DNA of 64,000 bases from Neorhizobium sp. JUb45 (GTDB taxonomy: Bacteria > Pseudomonadota > Alphaproteobacteria > Rhizobiales > Rhizobiaceae), in NCBI RefSeq assembly GCF_004343585.1, contig NZ_SLYW01000001.1, positions 124,001 through 188,000 on the forward strand, in the 5' to 3' direction. Every line of letters begins with the position of its first letter. Position 1 is the stretch's first letter. Made by a program: the position numbers and the translations under genes. The notes below the pieces were generated by a model. That model saw nothing but the letters and a program-made list of their open reading frames with translations, was not told the origin of the DNA and searched no databases. Positions 18,613 through 27,042 of the stretch are shown piece by piece.

Positions 18613-19410
18613 ATGCAAACCCATCGTCGTCACTGGTTGAAGGTCGCCGCAGCAACGGCTTCGGCGCTCTGGCTCGGCCTTACCGTTATGGCCGCACCGG
18701 CGGCAGCGCAGGAAAAGGTGACGGTATTTGCCGCCGCCAGCATGAAGAATGCTCTGGATGCCGCCGATGCCGCGTGGTCGAAGGAGACCGGCAAGTCGGT
18801 GACCGTGTCCTATGCGGCAAGCTCGGCGCTGGCAAAACAGATCGAAGCCGGTGCTCCGGCCGATGTGTTCATCTCCGCCGATCTCGACTGGATGGATTAC
18901 GTTGCCAAGAAGTCGCTGATCAAGGCCGACACGCGTTCCAACCTGCTCGGCAACCGCATCGTGCTGGTTGCCGAAAAGGGCAAGGCGAAGACCGTGGACA
19001 TCAAGTCCGGTTTCGACCTTTCGACGCTGGTCGGTGACAGCAAGCTTGCCATGGGTGCGGTCGACAGCGTTCCGGCCGGCAAATATGGCAAGGCCGCGCT
19101 CGAAAAGCTTGGCGCGTGGACGGCTGTCGAAAAGAAGGTTGCCGGTGCCGAAAGCGTTCGTGCAGCGCTTGCGCTGGTGTCGCGCGGCGAAGCCGCCTAT
19201 GGCATCGTTTACCAGACGGATGCGGCTGCCGATCCGGGTGTCGAGATCGTCGGCACGTTTCCGGAAGACAGCCACCCGGCGATCATCTATCCGGTTGCCC
19301 TCCTGTCGGAATCCAAAAGTGCCGATGCGGCTGCCTATCTCGATTTCCTGAAGTCGGACAAGGCAGCGCCGTTCTTTACGGCGCAGGGCTTTACGGTTCT
19401 GAAGAAGTAA
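18613..19410 (+). CDS. modA: Molybdate-binding periplasmic protein
   Basis: 265 aa. GAGGAG precedes the ATG. A long twin-Arg-like leader (QTHRRHWLKVAAATASALWL) ends in AAAQ. The mature protein shows the ModA pattern VTVFAAASMKNALDAA, YAASSALAKQIEAGAPADVF, ISADLDWMDY and DSVPAGKYGKAALEK, including the Ser residues that hold the oxyanion. It delivers molybdate to ModB/ModC in the inner membrane. A ModE-like box upstream predicts repression when molybdate is sufficient. A hairpin with T-run after the gene may make modA mRNA more abundant than modBC. Confidence 0.95.
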   Translation: MQTHRRHWLKVAAATASALWLGLTVMAAPAAAQEKVTVFAAASMKNALDAADAAWSKETGKSVTVSYAASSALAKQIEAGAPADVFISADLDWMDYVAKKSLIKADTRSNLLGNRIVLVAEKGKAKTVDIKSGFDLSTLVGDSKLAMGAVDSVPAGKYGKAALEKLGAWTAVEKKVAGAESVRAALALVSRGEAAYGIVYQTDAAADPGVEIVGTFPEDSHPAIIYPVALLSESKSADAAAYLDFLKSDKAAPFFTAQGFTVLKK

Positions 19411-19436
19411 GCGCTTTATAGTTTTCGAGATGGATC

Positions 19437-19470
19437 GCGGCTCCTGCTGAAAGGTGGGGGCCGCATTTTT
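19437..19470 (+). terminator. Stem-loop with T-run between modA and modB
   Basis: GCGGCTCC (19437-19444) pairs with GGGGCCGC (19457-19464), then ATTTTT. It ends 3 bp before the modB ATG, so it likely acts as a partial terminator or attenuator inside the operon. Confidence 0.6.
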
Positions 19471-19473
19471 GAG

Positions 19474-20190
19474 ATGGATCTTGTTGTTTTGGACTGGCTG
19501 ACGCTGAGCGATGAGGAATGGACGGCGATCCGCTTGAGCCTGCGGATCTCGGGCATTGCCATGCTCGTCAGTCTGCCGTTCGGTATTCTGGTGGCGCTGG
19601 CGCTGGCGCGTGGAAAATTCTGGGGTAAGTCCATTCTCAACGGCATCGTGCATCTGCCGCTGATCCTGCCGCCTGTTGTCACCGGCTTCATTCTTCTTGT
19701 TCTGTTCGGCAGGCGCGGTGTCATCGGCGCCTTTCTCGACCAGTATCTTGGCATTGTCCTGTCGTTCCGCTGGACCGGGGCAGCGCTCGCCTGCGGTGTC
19801 ATGGGTTTTCCGCTGATGGTGCGCTCCATCCGCCTGTCGATCGAGGCGGTCGATGGCAAGCTGGAAGAGGCGGCCGGCACGCTCGGCGCCAGTCCCGCCT
19901 GGGTTTTTCTCACGGTCACGCTGCCGCTGATCCTGCCCGGCATCATTGCCGGCGCCATTCTGTCGTTTGCCAAGGCGATGGGCGAGTTCGGTGCCACCAT
20001 CACCTTCGTGTCCAACATTCCCGGCGAAACGCAGACGCTGTCCGCCGCCATCTACACGTTTACGCAGGTGCCGGGCGGTGATGCCGGGGCGATGCGGCTC
20101 ACCATCGTTGCAGTGATCATTTCCATGGCGGCGCTGCTGGCGTCGGAATTCATGGCCTATATGGTCGGCAAGAAGGTGCGGCCCGAATGA
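19474..20190 (+). CDS. modB: Molybdate ABC transporter permease
   Basis: 238 aa with about five to six membrane spans. The EAA loop reads [20 protein letters not shown] followed by [20 protein letters not shown], and the ModB/CysT signature [20 protein letters not shown] is intact. It forms the membrane channel for ModA-delivered molybdate. It overlaps modC by 4 bp. Confidence 0.95.
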   Translation: MDLVVLDWLTLSDEEWTAIRLSLRISGIAMLVSLPFGILVALALARGKFWGKSILNGIVHLPLILPPVVTGFILLVLFGRRGVIGAFLDQYLGIVLSFRWTGAALACGVMGFPLMVRSIRLSIEAVDGKLEEAAGTLGASPAWVFLTVTLPLILPGIIAGAILSFAKAMGEFGATITFVSNIPGETQTLSAAIYTFTQVPGGDAGAMRLTIVAVIISMAALLASEFMAYMVGKKVRPE

Positions 20191-21251
20191 CGCTGGAGGT
20201 GGAAACCAGAACCAGGCTCGGGACATTCGAGCTCGATGCATCCTTCACCTCGCAACAGGGGGTGACGGCTTTGTTCGGCCGCTCGGGTTCGGGCAAGACG
20301 TCGATGATCCGCATCATCGCCGGCCTGACGCGCGCCCAGAACAGCCGTGTCGTGCTGGATGGCGAGGTGCTGGCCGATACGGCGCGCGGCATTTTTCAGC
20401 CCCCCCACAAGCGCCGCTTCGGTTACGTGTTTCAGGAGGCGCGGCTGTTTCCGCATCTGGATGTGCGCAAGAACCTCAATTACGGCCGCTGGTTTGCGCC
20501 GAAATCCGGCCGGGTCGACAATTTCGACCAGGTGGTGAACCTGCTCGGCATCGATGGTCTGCTTGACCGCCGGCCCGGAAAACTGTCGGGCGGCGAGCAG
20601 CAGCGGGTGGCGATCGGGCGCGCACTTCTGTCTTCGCCGCGCCTGCTTCTGATGGACGAGCCATTGGCAGCGCTGGATGAAAGCCGCAAGAACGAGGTCC
20701 TGCCCTATCTGGAGCGCCTGCGCGACGAGCTGGGCCTGCCGATCGTTTATGTCAGCCATTCGGTGGCGGAAGTGGCGCGGCTGGCCGATCGGGTCGTGCT
20801 GATGAAGGACGGACGCATCGAGGCGACCGGCAGTGCATCCGAAGTGCTGCGCGGGCTCGGCAGCGAAACGCGCGAGGCGGCAAGCGTGGTGGCCGGCACG
20901 GTGGAGGACGTGGATCAGGAGCACCGTCTGGCGCGTGTGCAAACGGCCGCCGGCATCCTGCTGGTGCCGGTGGAGCAGGCGCAGGTGGGCAAGACTGTGC
21001 GTGTTCTGGTGCCGGCGCGCGACGTGATGATCGCCACGTCGCGACCCGAAGGCTTGAGCGCCCTCAATATACTCTCCGGCACGGTGGAAGGCATCGATGC
21101 CGATGGCGATGGCTTGATCGGCGTGCGCATCCTCTGTGGCAGCGAGATCATTTTGGCGCGGATTACTGCATTCTCCGGAAAGACGCTCGGGCTCGCGCCG
21201 GGCCAACCGGTATTCGCCGCCATCAAGACGGCGGCGCTGGAGCGGCGTTAA
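20187..21251 (+). CDS. modC: Molybdate ABC transporter ATP-binding protein
   Basis: 354 aa. Walker [11 protein letters not shown]-loop [18 protein letters not shown], signature [16 protein letters not shown], Walker [13 protein letters not shown] and H-switch [14 protein letters not shown] are complete. Residues from about 285 form a C-terminal TOBE/Mop domain ([18 protein letters not shown]) that binds molybdate in this family and can inhibit the ATPase. Its stop codon overlaps the stop of the convergent modE-type gene by 3 bp, so the two mRNAs are complementary at their ends. Confidence 0.95.
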   Translation: MTLEVETRTRLGTFELDASFTSQQGVTALFGRSGSGKTSMIRIIAGLTRAQNSRVVLDGEVLADTARGIFQPPHKRRFGYVFQEARLFPHLDVRKNLNYGRWFAPKSGRVDNFDQVVNLLGIDGLLDRRPGKLSGGEQQRVAIGRALLSSPRLLLMDEPLAALDESRKNEVLPYLERLRDELGLPIVYVSHSVAEVARLADRVVLMKDGRIEATGSASEVLRGLGSETREAASVVAGTVEDVDQEHRLARVQTAAGILLVPVEQAQVGKTVRVLVPARDVMIATSRPEGLSALNILSGTVEGIDADGDGLIGVRILCGSEIILARITAFSGKTLGLAPGQPVFAAIKTAALERR

Positions 21252-21634
21252 TCCTCGGGCTTTTCGCTGGTGGTCATTGTGGCGCGGTGTTTTTCCAGCC
21301 AGGCGAGATCAGTGTCTATGGTCTTGATCACGGTTGTCTGCACGGCATGCATACGGGCCAGAAGCTCTTCACCAAAGGCGGTCAGGGCTGCACCGCCGCC
21401 CTGCTTGCCGCCACGCTGGCTTTCCACCACCGGCTGGCGAAACATGTGGTTCAGCTCATCGACCAGCAGCCAGGCGCGGCGATACGACATGTCCATGGCG
21501 CGGCCGGCCGCGGAAATCGAGCCGGTTTCGCGGATGAATTCCATCAGTTGAACCTTGCCGCGTCCGAGCCTGATGCCGCCCGGAAAATCCACGCGCAGGA
21601 TGATCTTCAGTTCATGTCCTCCGGTTTTCTTCAT
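21248..21634 (-). CDS. modE: Single-domain ModE-type molybdate regulator
   Basis: 128 aa. The ATG at 21634 follows GGAGGAG; a 12-residue upstream extension lacks a site. The winged-helix domain shows [40 protein letters not shown] and [20 protein letters not shown], the ModE N-terminal pattern. E. coli ModE has two further Mop domains for molybdate binding; they are missing here, as in many alphaproteobacterial homologues, so ligand sensing must work differently or through ModC-type partners. Convergent with modABC. Confidence 0.85.
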   Translation of the reverse strand: MKKTGGHELKIILRVDFPGGIRLGRGKVQLMEFIRETGSISAAGRAMDMSYRRAWLLVDELNHMFRQPVVESQRGGKQGGGAALTAFGEELLARMHAVQTTVIKTIDTDLAWLEKHRATMTTSEKPED

Positions 21635-21696
21635 GCGGCGAGGCTCCTCCAAACCATCCTGATGTATCAATGACAGTTATTGTCAAAGGTTGCGAC

Positions 21697-22641
21697 CTAA
21701 TAACCTGCCTTGATATCAACGGTTTTCGGCATTTTTCCGGTCTGGCGCCATTGGCGAATGTTGGCGGCAACGATGCCGGCGGCGGTAAAGCGGTCGGTCG
21801 GGCCGGAAATATGCGGCAGCACGGTGACGGATGGATGTGCCCAGAAGGGCGATGTGGCCGGCAGCGGCTCCTGCGCAAACACATCGAGCACGGCATGTGA
21901 CAGGCGGCCGGCATCGAGTGCAGCGATCAGGTCTGTATCGACGATGATCGGCCCGCGGGCAAAGTTGATGATGGCGGCGCCGGGCTTCATCTGGCTCAGC
22001 CGGCGCGCATCCAGCATGCCGCGGGTTTCCGCCGTCAGCGGCATCAGGCAGACGAGAATATCGGCAGCGCCCAGAATGTGCTCGAAACCGCCTTCCCCGG
22101 AAACCGTCTCGATATCGCCGAGCACTTTGGGGCTGCGGCTCCAGCCGATGGTATTGAAGCCTGCACCTTTCAGGCGATCGGCTGCTGCCTTGCCCAGTTC
22201 GCCGAGGCCGAGAAGGCCGACGGTGACGTCACGCGGGTGGCGATAGTCGCGCGGTGCCCATTCCGCCTTCTTCTGGCTGAGGCGGTAGGCCGGCATGTCG
22301 CGGTGCAGATAATAGGTCCAGGCCAGCACGGCTTCGGCCATGACGCGGGCAAGTTCGGGATCGACAAGGCGCACGATCGGTGCTGCATCCGGCCCGAGTT
22401 CAGCCACCAGCCGCTCGACGCCGGCCCAGAGGCTATGGATCCAATTTATATTGGGTAGCTCCGCCACATGCGCCGGATCGGGATTGGCGACGATCGCCAG
22501 TTCCGCTTGCAGGCGCTGCTCGGCACTCATGTCGCGGAAGGAAAGGATGGTTTCCTCCGGCAGCGCATCGGCAAGCGTATCCTTCCAGACCGCCTCCGTT
22601 GCTGCATCCATGCGGGTGACGAGGGCAAGCGGCTTTGGCAT
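21697..22641 (-). CDS. D-2-hydroxyacid dehydrogenase (glyoxylate/hydroxypyruvate reductase A type)
   Basis: 314 aa. The ATG at 22641 follows GGAAAG. NAD(P)-binding motif VGLLGLGELGKAAADRL (about residues 140-156), catalytic Arg in INFARGPIIVDTDLIAALD, the Glu in LDVFAQEPLPATSPFW and the catalytic His in VTVLPHISGPTD. The length and the N-terminal INWIHSLWAGVERLV match GhrA, which reduces glyoxylate and hydroxypyruvate. Divergent from a D-amino-acid transaminase gene, whose product could feed 2-oxo acids to it; that link is inferred. Confidence 0.88.
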   Translation of the reverse strand: MPKPLALVTRMDAATEAVWKDTLADALPEETILSFRDMSAEQRLQAELAIVANPDPAHVAELPNINWIHSLWAGVERLVAELGPDAAPIVRLVDPELARVMAEAVLAWTYYLHRDMPAYRLSQKKAEWAPRDYRHPRDVTVGLLGLGELGKAAADRLKGAGFNTIGWSRSPKVLGDIETVSGEGGFEHILGAADILVCLMPLTAETRGMLDARRLSQMKPGAAIINFARGPIIVDTDLIAALDAGRLSHAVLDVFAQEPLPATSPFWAHPSVTVLPHISGPTDRFTAAGIVAANIRQWRQTGKMPKTVDIKAGY

Positions 22642-22822
22642 GGCGGCATCTTTCCGGGGTTGTGGGCGTTCAGGCGCGTTTCGACCCTCTAGCACGCAAG
22701 CAAACAGCTTCCAATCATTGCACGTTATATTTCAATAGGATGATGATATAGCGCGCGACTGGTCCTGATGTTATCGATTTGCATCACTGCTTCGCCCGAA
22801 ACATCAGTCAGGAAAAACACAC

Positions 22823-23683
22823 ATGTCGCGCATCGTTTATCTCAATGGCCAGTGGCTGCCCGAGAGTGAAGCAAAGGTTTCGATCTTCGACCGCGGTTAT
22901 ACCTTTGCCGATGCCATTTATGAGGTGACGGCGGTGATCGGCGGCAAGCTGCTGGATTATCCCGGCCATACGGCACGGCTGAAGCGTTCGCTGGAAGCGA
23001 TCGGCATACCCATGCCGGTCAGCGATGATGTGCTGCTGGATCTGCATCACGAGATCGTTGCGAAAAACGGCGTCGATGAGGGTCTGATCTATCTGCAGGT
23101 TTCGCGCGGCGCCGAGGATCGCAATTTTCTCTACGCCTCCGACCTGACGCCGACATTTTCCATGTTCACGCAGGCCTTTCCGGTTCTGGCCAATCCGAAG
23201 GTCGAAAGCGGCATAACGGTGGTGAGCATGCCGGATGGTCGCTGGGTGAACCGGCAGATCAAGACGGTGCAGCTGCTCTATTCGTCGCTGGCCAAGATGG
23301 AAGCAAAGAAGCAGGGCGCCGATGATGTGATCTTCGTCGAGGATGGTTTCATCACCGAGGCAAGTTCGGCCAATTTCCATATCATCACCAAGCGCGGCGT
23401 GCTGGTGACGCGCCACCTTTCCAACGCGCTGCTGCACGGCATCACGCGGGCCTCTGTGCTCGGGCTTGCCGAAAAGGCGGAACTGACATTCGAGGAGAGG
23501 GCGTTTTCGGTGGAGGAGGCGCTGGATGCCGCCGAGGCTTTTGTGACGTCGGCGACCAATTTCGTCATGCCGGTGGTCTCGATCGATGGAAAGCCCGTTG
23601 GCGACGGCAAGCCGGGCGTGGCAACGCTGAAGCTGCGTGAGATCTATATCGCCGACAAGCTGGCACACGCGATCGGCCGCTGA
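22823..23683 (+). CDS. dat: D-amino-acid transaminase, class IV
   Basis: 286 aa, usual length for D-alanine aminotransferase. PLP-fold class IV motifs: VSIFDRGYTFADAIYEVTAV near the N-terminus, the PLP Lys in RWVNRQIKTVQLLYSSLAK, the Glu in VEDGFITEASSANFHII, and SNALLHGITRASVLGLA. It should exchange amino groups between D-amino acids and 2-oxo acids in the cytoplasm, giving D-alanine/D-glutamate for the wall or degrading D-amino acids. A branched-chain transaminase is the closest alternative, but the short chain and RGYTFADAIYEV favour Dat. Confidence 0.85.
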   Translation: MSRIVYLNGQWLPESEAKVSIFDRGYTFADAIYEVTAVIGGKLLDYPGHTARLKRSLEAIGIPMPVSDDVLLDLHHEIVAKNGVDEGLIYLQVSRGAEDRNFLYASDLTPTFSMFTQAFPVLANPKVESGITVVSMPDGRWVNRQIKTVQLLYSSLAKMEAKKQGADDVIFVEDGFITEASSANFHIITKRGVLVTRHLSNALLHGITRASVLGLAEKAELTFEERAFSVEEALDAAEAFVTSATNFVMPVVSIDGKPVGDGKPGVATLKLREIYIADKLAHAIGR

Positions 23684-23715
23684 GGCCGGATCAGTCCATC
23701 TGCCCACATACTGGT

Positions 23716-23736
23716 CGGCGCCAAGATGAGGCGCCG
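23716..23736 (+). terminator. Hairpin after the D-amino-acid transaminase gene
   Basis: CGGCGCC (23716-23722), 7-bp loop, GGCGCCG (23730-23736); no strong T-run. It lies between two convergent genes and may end both transcripts. Confidence 0.4.
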
Positions 23737-23801
23737 TCCAAAATTTCAGCACTAATGCCCATTATTTGACTTTTTGCATAAAAAGTCGGCGCTATTTTTG
23801 C

Positions 23802-24017
23802 TCAGTTGGTGAGGATCGGCTTCGGCTCATCATCATGGAGAGCCTCTTCATGATACCAGGATCCACCAAAAGCGAGGTCGGAAAACGCCACGCTCGGGCC
23901 TGTATCGGGTGCCGTCGGGGTGAGGATGCGGGATGTGCCCGCAGCGCGCCAGGCGGCACGACCGCCCACCGGGAACTGCAAAACCGTCGCTGTCTGTCTT
24001 TCGAAATTCGTCGTCAT
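23802..24017 (-). CDS. DUF2735-type small protein
   Basis: 71 aa. It begins MTTNFERQTATVLQFPVGGR, the conserved opening of a rhizobial family that I recall as DUF2735 and that is commonly encoded next to glnII, as here. The rest is Ser/Thr/Pro rich (RILTPTAPDTGPSVAFSD) and ends acidic. There is no signal peptide or membrane segment. It is divergent from glnII across a 420-bp region with a sigma-54 promoter for glnII. Function is unknown; the neighbourhood suggests nitrogen control. Confidence 0.7.
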   Translation of the reverse strand: MTTNFERQTATVLQFPVGGRAAWRAAGTSRILTPTAPDTGPSVAFSDLAFGGSWYHEEALHDDEPKPILTN

Positions 24018-24437
24018 GATTTTCGTCCGATGTCGTGTGGTTACGTCCGCACGGCCGCATTTGCCTATCATTTATTCCATAAGCCTTAAATTAAGTCAAG
24101 AATCAGATTATTATTTGTGCTTTTAGACCATTATTTAGGCAATCGTGTTTGTTTGATTGTGGGGCGTGCAGAATGCGCGTTATTTCGGTCAACGATTGAG
24201 GTTTGCCGATTGTTCCCGCCTACGGAGTGGCGCGGAAAGCGCCATGGTGTTTTTTTACGCTGTGTGAAATGGTGCCGTGCGTCGTGTTTGTGTGCGCTGC
24301 GGAATCGATTTTTTCGCGGCCTTTTCGAATCTGGCACGCCCCATGCATTGTTCTTGGCATCCATGATGGACCCGCCCCATGACGTGGGTGGCCATTGGAT
24401 GTTGCGCTCATTCAGACAGCATCAGTAGAGAGAACAG
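24018..24437. promoter_or_regulatory. Upstream region of glnII
   Basis: 420 bp without a convincing gene. It holds an AT-rich stretch at 24065-24140 near the start of the divergent small gene, a sigma-54 promoter at 24332-24347, and a half-matching NtrC-type site TGTGTGAAATGGTGCC at 24261-24276, about 70 bp before the promoter. Short open frames here lack ribosome sites. Confidence 0.6.
24332..24347 (+). promoter_or_regulatory. Sigma-54 (RpoN) promoter of glnII
   Basis: TGGCACG (24332-24338), four C, ATGCA (24343-24347). The GG and GC are 10 bp apart as required for the -24/-12 elements; consensus is TGGCACG-N4-TTGCA. About 90 bp before the glnII ATG. Known rhizobial glnII genes are NtrC/RpoN dependent. 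Confidence 0.8.
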
Positions 24438-25472
24438 ATGACGAAATTTAAGCTCGAGTACATTTGGCTGGACGGCTACACCCCGGTTCCGAACCTGCGC
24501 GGCAAGACCCAGGTCAAGGAATTCGAAAGCTTCCCGACGCTGGAACAGCTGCCGCTCTGGGGCTTTGACGGTTCGTCCACGATGCAGGCCGAAGGCCGCA
24601 GCTCGGACTGCGTTCTCAAGCCGGTTGCCATCTATCCTGATCCGGCCCGCACCAACGGCGTACTGGTCATGTGCGAAGTCATGATGCCGGATGGCGTCAC
24701 GCCGCACGCTTCCAACAGCCGCGCCACCATTCTTGACGACGAAGACGCATGGTTCGGCTTCGAGCAGGAATACTTCTTCTACGAAAACGGCCGTCCGCTC
24801 GGCTTCCCGGAGCAGGGCTACCCGGCTCCGCAGGGTCCTTATTATTGCGGCGTCGGCGCCAGCAATGTTGGCCCGGTTGCTCGCGAAATCGTCGAAGAGC
24901 ATCTCGACCAGTGCCTTGCTGCCGGCATCAACCATGAAGGCATCAACGCCGAAGTGGCCAAGGGTCAGTGGGAATTCCAGATTTTTGGCAAGGGCTCCAA
25001 GCGCGCCGCCGACCAGATCTGGATGGCCCGTTACCTGCTGCAGCGCCTGACCGAACAGTACGGCATCGACGTCGAATATCACTGCAAGCCGCTCGGCGAC
25101 ACCGACTGGAACGGCTCGGGCATGCATTGCAACTTCTCGACCAAGTACATGCGCGAAGTTGGCGGCAAGGAATATTTCGAAGCCCTGATGGGTCAGTTCG
25201 AAAAGAACCTCGAAGCCCATATCGCCGTTTACGGCCCGGACAACGACAAGCGTCTGACCGGCAAGCACGAAACCGCTCCGTGGAACAAGTTCTCCTACGG
25301 CGTTGCTGACCGTGGCGCGTCGATCCGCGTTCCGCATTCCTTCGTCAACAACGGTTACAAGGGTTACCTTGAAGACCGTCGTCCGAACTCGCAGGGTTGC
25401 CCTTACCAGATCGCTTCGCAGGTTCTGAAGACGATTTCGGAAGTGCCGCTCGCCAAGTCGGCTGCCGCTTAA
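24438..25472 (+). CDS. glnII: Glutamine synthetase II (eukaryotic type)
   Basis: 344 aa, the length of GSII and much shorter than bacterial GSI. It forms glutamine from glutamate, ammonia and ATP. Motifs: LPLWGFDGSSTMQAEGRSSD, DAWFGFEQEYFFYENGRPLG (metal-binding Glu), GINAEVAKGQWEFQI, SGMHCNFSTKYMREVGG and ASIRVPHSFVNNGYKGYLED. GSII is not adenylylated like GSI, so control is at transcription, fitting the sigma-54 promoter. GSII is typical of Rhizobium, Bradyrhizobium, Agrobacterium and Streptomyces, supporting the taxonomic call. A strong terminator follows. Confidence 0.98.
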   Translation: MTKFKLEYIWLDGYTPVPNLRGKTQVKEFESFPTLEQLPLWGFDGSSTMQAEGRSSDCVLKPVAIYPDPARTNGVLVMCEVMMPDGVTPHASNSRATILDDEDAWFGFEQEYFFYENGRPLGFPEQGYPAPQGPYYCGVGASNVGPVAREIVEEHLDQCLAAGINHEGINAEVAKGQWEFQIFGKGSKRAADQIWMARYLLQRLTEQYGIDVEYHCKPLGDTDWNGSGMHCNFSTKYMREVGGKEYFEALMGQFEKNLEAHIAVYGPDNDKRLTGKHETAPWNKFSYGVADRGASIRVPHSFVNNGYKGYLEDRRPNSQGCPYQIASQVLKTISEVPLAKSAAA

Positions 25473-25490
25473 GTCTCCCAAGACTTCCAG

Positions 25491-25527
25491 AAAAGCCGCC
25501 GGTTGCGAAAGCAGCCGGCGGCTTTTT
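25491..25527 (+). terminator. Rho-independent terminator of glnII
   Basis: AAAAGCCGCCGG (25491-25502) and CCGGCGGCTTTTT (25515-25527) form a perfect stem of about 11 bp with a T-run, 19 bp after the glnII stop. Confidence 0.9.
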
Positions 25528-25553
25528 CGTTTCTGAACCGTGAAGTCTCGTCG

Positions 25554-25751
25554 TCAGGCGGCGCCGGCCGGATCGCCGATCGGCAGCAGGGCCGGGTCGA
25601 GCGGCGGATCGTTCGGGTTCTTGCTGTCGCCGGGATCCTTCACCGGCGGCGCCGGTGGTTTTTCCTGTACGCGGTCGGGAATGCCGGGAGTCGATGTCGG
25701 GCCGCGCGGTGTCTCAATGTCCTGTGTCGGGATCGGATCGCGATTGGGCAT
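25554..25751 (-). CDS. Small proline-rich hydrophilic protein
   Basis: 65 aa. AAGGAGA lies 7 bp before the ATG at 25751. The sequence begins MPNRDPIPTQDIETPRGPTS and continues with PPAPPVKDPGDSKNPNDPP; no hydrophobic segment, no Cys, likely disordered. It resembles the 54-aa protein at 54235-54399 in style (Pro, Asp and Glu rich, short) but not obviously in sequence. Convergent with glnII. Function unknown. Confidence 0.6.
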   Translation of the reverse strand: MPNRDPIPTQDIETPRGPTSTPGIPDRVQEKPPAPPVKDPGDSKNPNDPPLDPALLPIGDPAGAA

Positions 25752-25916
25752 GTCCTGTCTCCTTCTATCTCTGTTCACTGAGACAACCAACGCAACGGCC
25801 AGAGGTTCCCGATCGTGATCGGACCGGCGTGTTCTTTACCAATCCCCACATAACTGTCGCAGAACGCGAGTGGCCTGCATTTTCGATTCGACAAAAACGC
25901 CTACATTCGTTACCGG

Positions 25917-25928
25917 TTAAACGATTAA
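25917..25928. promoter_or_regulatory. LacI-type operator upstream of the purine operon
   Basis: TTAAACGATTAA, a palindrome centred on CG with a single mismatched pair, 37 bp before the lacI-type ATG. LacI/GalR operators have this form, so autoregulation of the lacI-transport operon is likely. Confidence 0.5.
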
Positions 25929-25965
25929 TCACGGCATTACTTTCCACCCGGTCAACGTTGCTTTC

Positions 25966-27042
25966 ATGTCGCGTCAGAAACCTAAGCTTGCAAGGATCGC
26001 AGACAGCCTTGGCGTTTCAACCGCCACGGTGTCCAATGCCTTGTCTGGAAAGGGCCGGGTATCGCCGGAACTGGCGGAGCGTATTCGCGCAACGGCTGCC
26101 GAACTCGGTTATGTGCCGAGTGTTGCCGGTCGTGCGCTGCGCACCGGTCGCAGCGGCGTTCTTGGTCTGGTGCTGGCCGATATCAGCAATCCGCTCTTTC
26201 CAAAACTCGCGCAAGCCATTGAAAATTCTGCCGCCAAGGCCGGTTATGGCATCCTGATTGCCGACTCTCATGGTGATGTCGCGGCGCAGACGCAGGCGAT
26301 CGAACGGCTGATCGAGCGCGGTGTCGATGGCATGATCGTCGTGCCGCGTCGTGGTACCTGGGTCACCGGCGCCAGCTGTCCGGTTGCCGTCATCGACAGT
26401 CCTTCGACGCCCGGCAACACGGTTGCCGCCGATCACTGGTCCGGCGGGCAGGGGCTCGGGGTTCATCTGGTTTCGCTCGGTCACGCCCATGTGCTTCTGC
26501 TTGGCAACAACCAGTCGTCGAATGTGCAGAACGATCGCCTCGGTGGCGTGAAGGCAGGTCTTGGCAGTGCCAGAGTGGAAACGGTCTGGATCGAAAAGCT
26601 GGAATCAACGGCCGGGCAGGGCTGCTCGCTTGGGCTTGAAGAGGCAGTTGCGCGTGGCGTGACGGCGATTGCAGCCGTTTCCGATCTGGTGGCCTTACGC
26701 GCCCTCACCGAATTGCAGCGCGCCGGCATTGCCGTGCCGGAAGATGTCAGCGTCACCGGTTTCGATGACCTGATCTGGTCGTCAGTGGTCACGCCCGGCC
26801 TGACGACGATGCGCATGGATGTCGCAACCATTGCCGATATCGCCATTGCTGCCGTGCTTGAGGCGATCAATCAGCCCAAATCCGCCGAGCCGCGGCGCGG
26901 TGACGGTGAAACGGTTACTGCCAGCCAACCGAAAGTGCCGATGGAGCTGGTTCTTCGTCAGTCGACAGGCCCGGCCAGAACTTCCGCATCCCATAAAGAT
27001 AATAAAACCGAAAACCTCACAGCAGGAGAACTCATACAATGA
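25966..27042 (+). CDS. LacI-family regulator heading a purine-scavenging operon
   Basis: 358 aa. The LacI helix-turn-helix and hinge are intact: LARIADSLGVSTATVSNALS, GKGRVSPELAERIRATAAEL, GYVPSVAGRALRTGRSG. The effector domain follows with LVLADISNPLFPKLAQAIE and SVTGFDDLIWSSVVTPGLTT. It overlaps the binding-protein gene by 4 bp, so it heads an operon of transporter, nucleoside hydrolase and adenine deaminase. By analogy with PurR the effector may be a purine or nucleoside; this is inferred. The C-terminus is about 25 residues longer than usual (ARTSASHKDNKTENLT). Confidence 0.9.
   Translation: MSRQKPKLARIADSLGVSTATVSNALSGKGRVSPELAERIRATAAELGYVPSVAGRALRTGRSGVLGLVLADISNPLFPKLAQAIENSAAKAGYGILIADSHGDVAAQTQAIERLIERGVDGMIVVPRRGTWVTGASCPVAVIDSPSTPGNTVAADHWSGGQGLGVHLVSLGHAHVLLLGNNQSSNVQNDRLGGVKAGLGSARVETVWIEKLESTAGQGCSLGLEEAVARGVTAIAAVSDLVALRALTELQRAGIAVPEDVSVTGFDDLIWSSVVTPGLTTMRMDVATIADIAIAAVLEAINQPKSAEPRRGDGETVTASQPKVPMELVLRQSTGPARTSASHKDNKTENLTAGELIQ

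Noticed and set aside
24117..24428. Open frames in the glnII upstream region on both strands
   Set aside because: No ribosome sites; the region is explained by the sigma-54 promoter and enhancer DNA.
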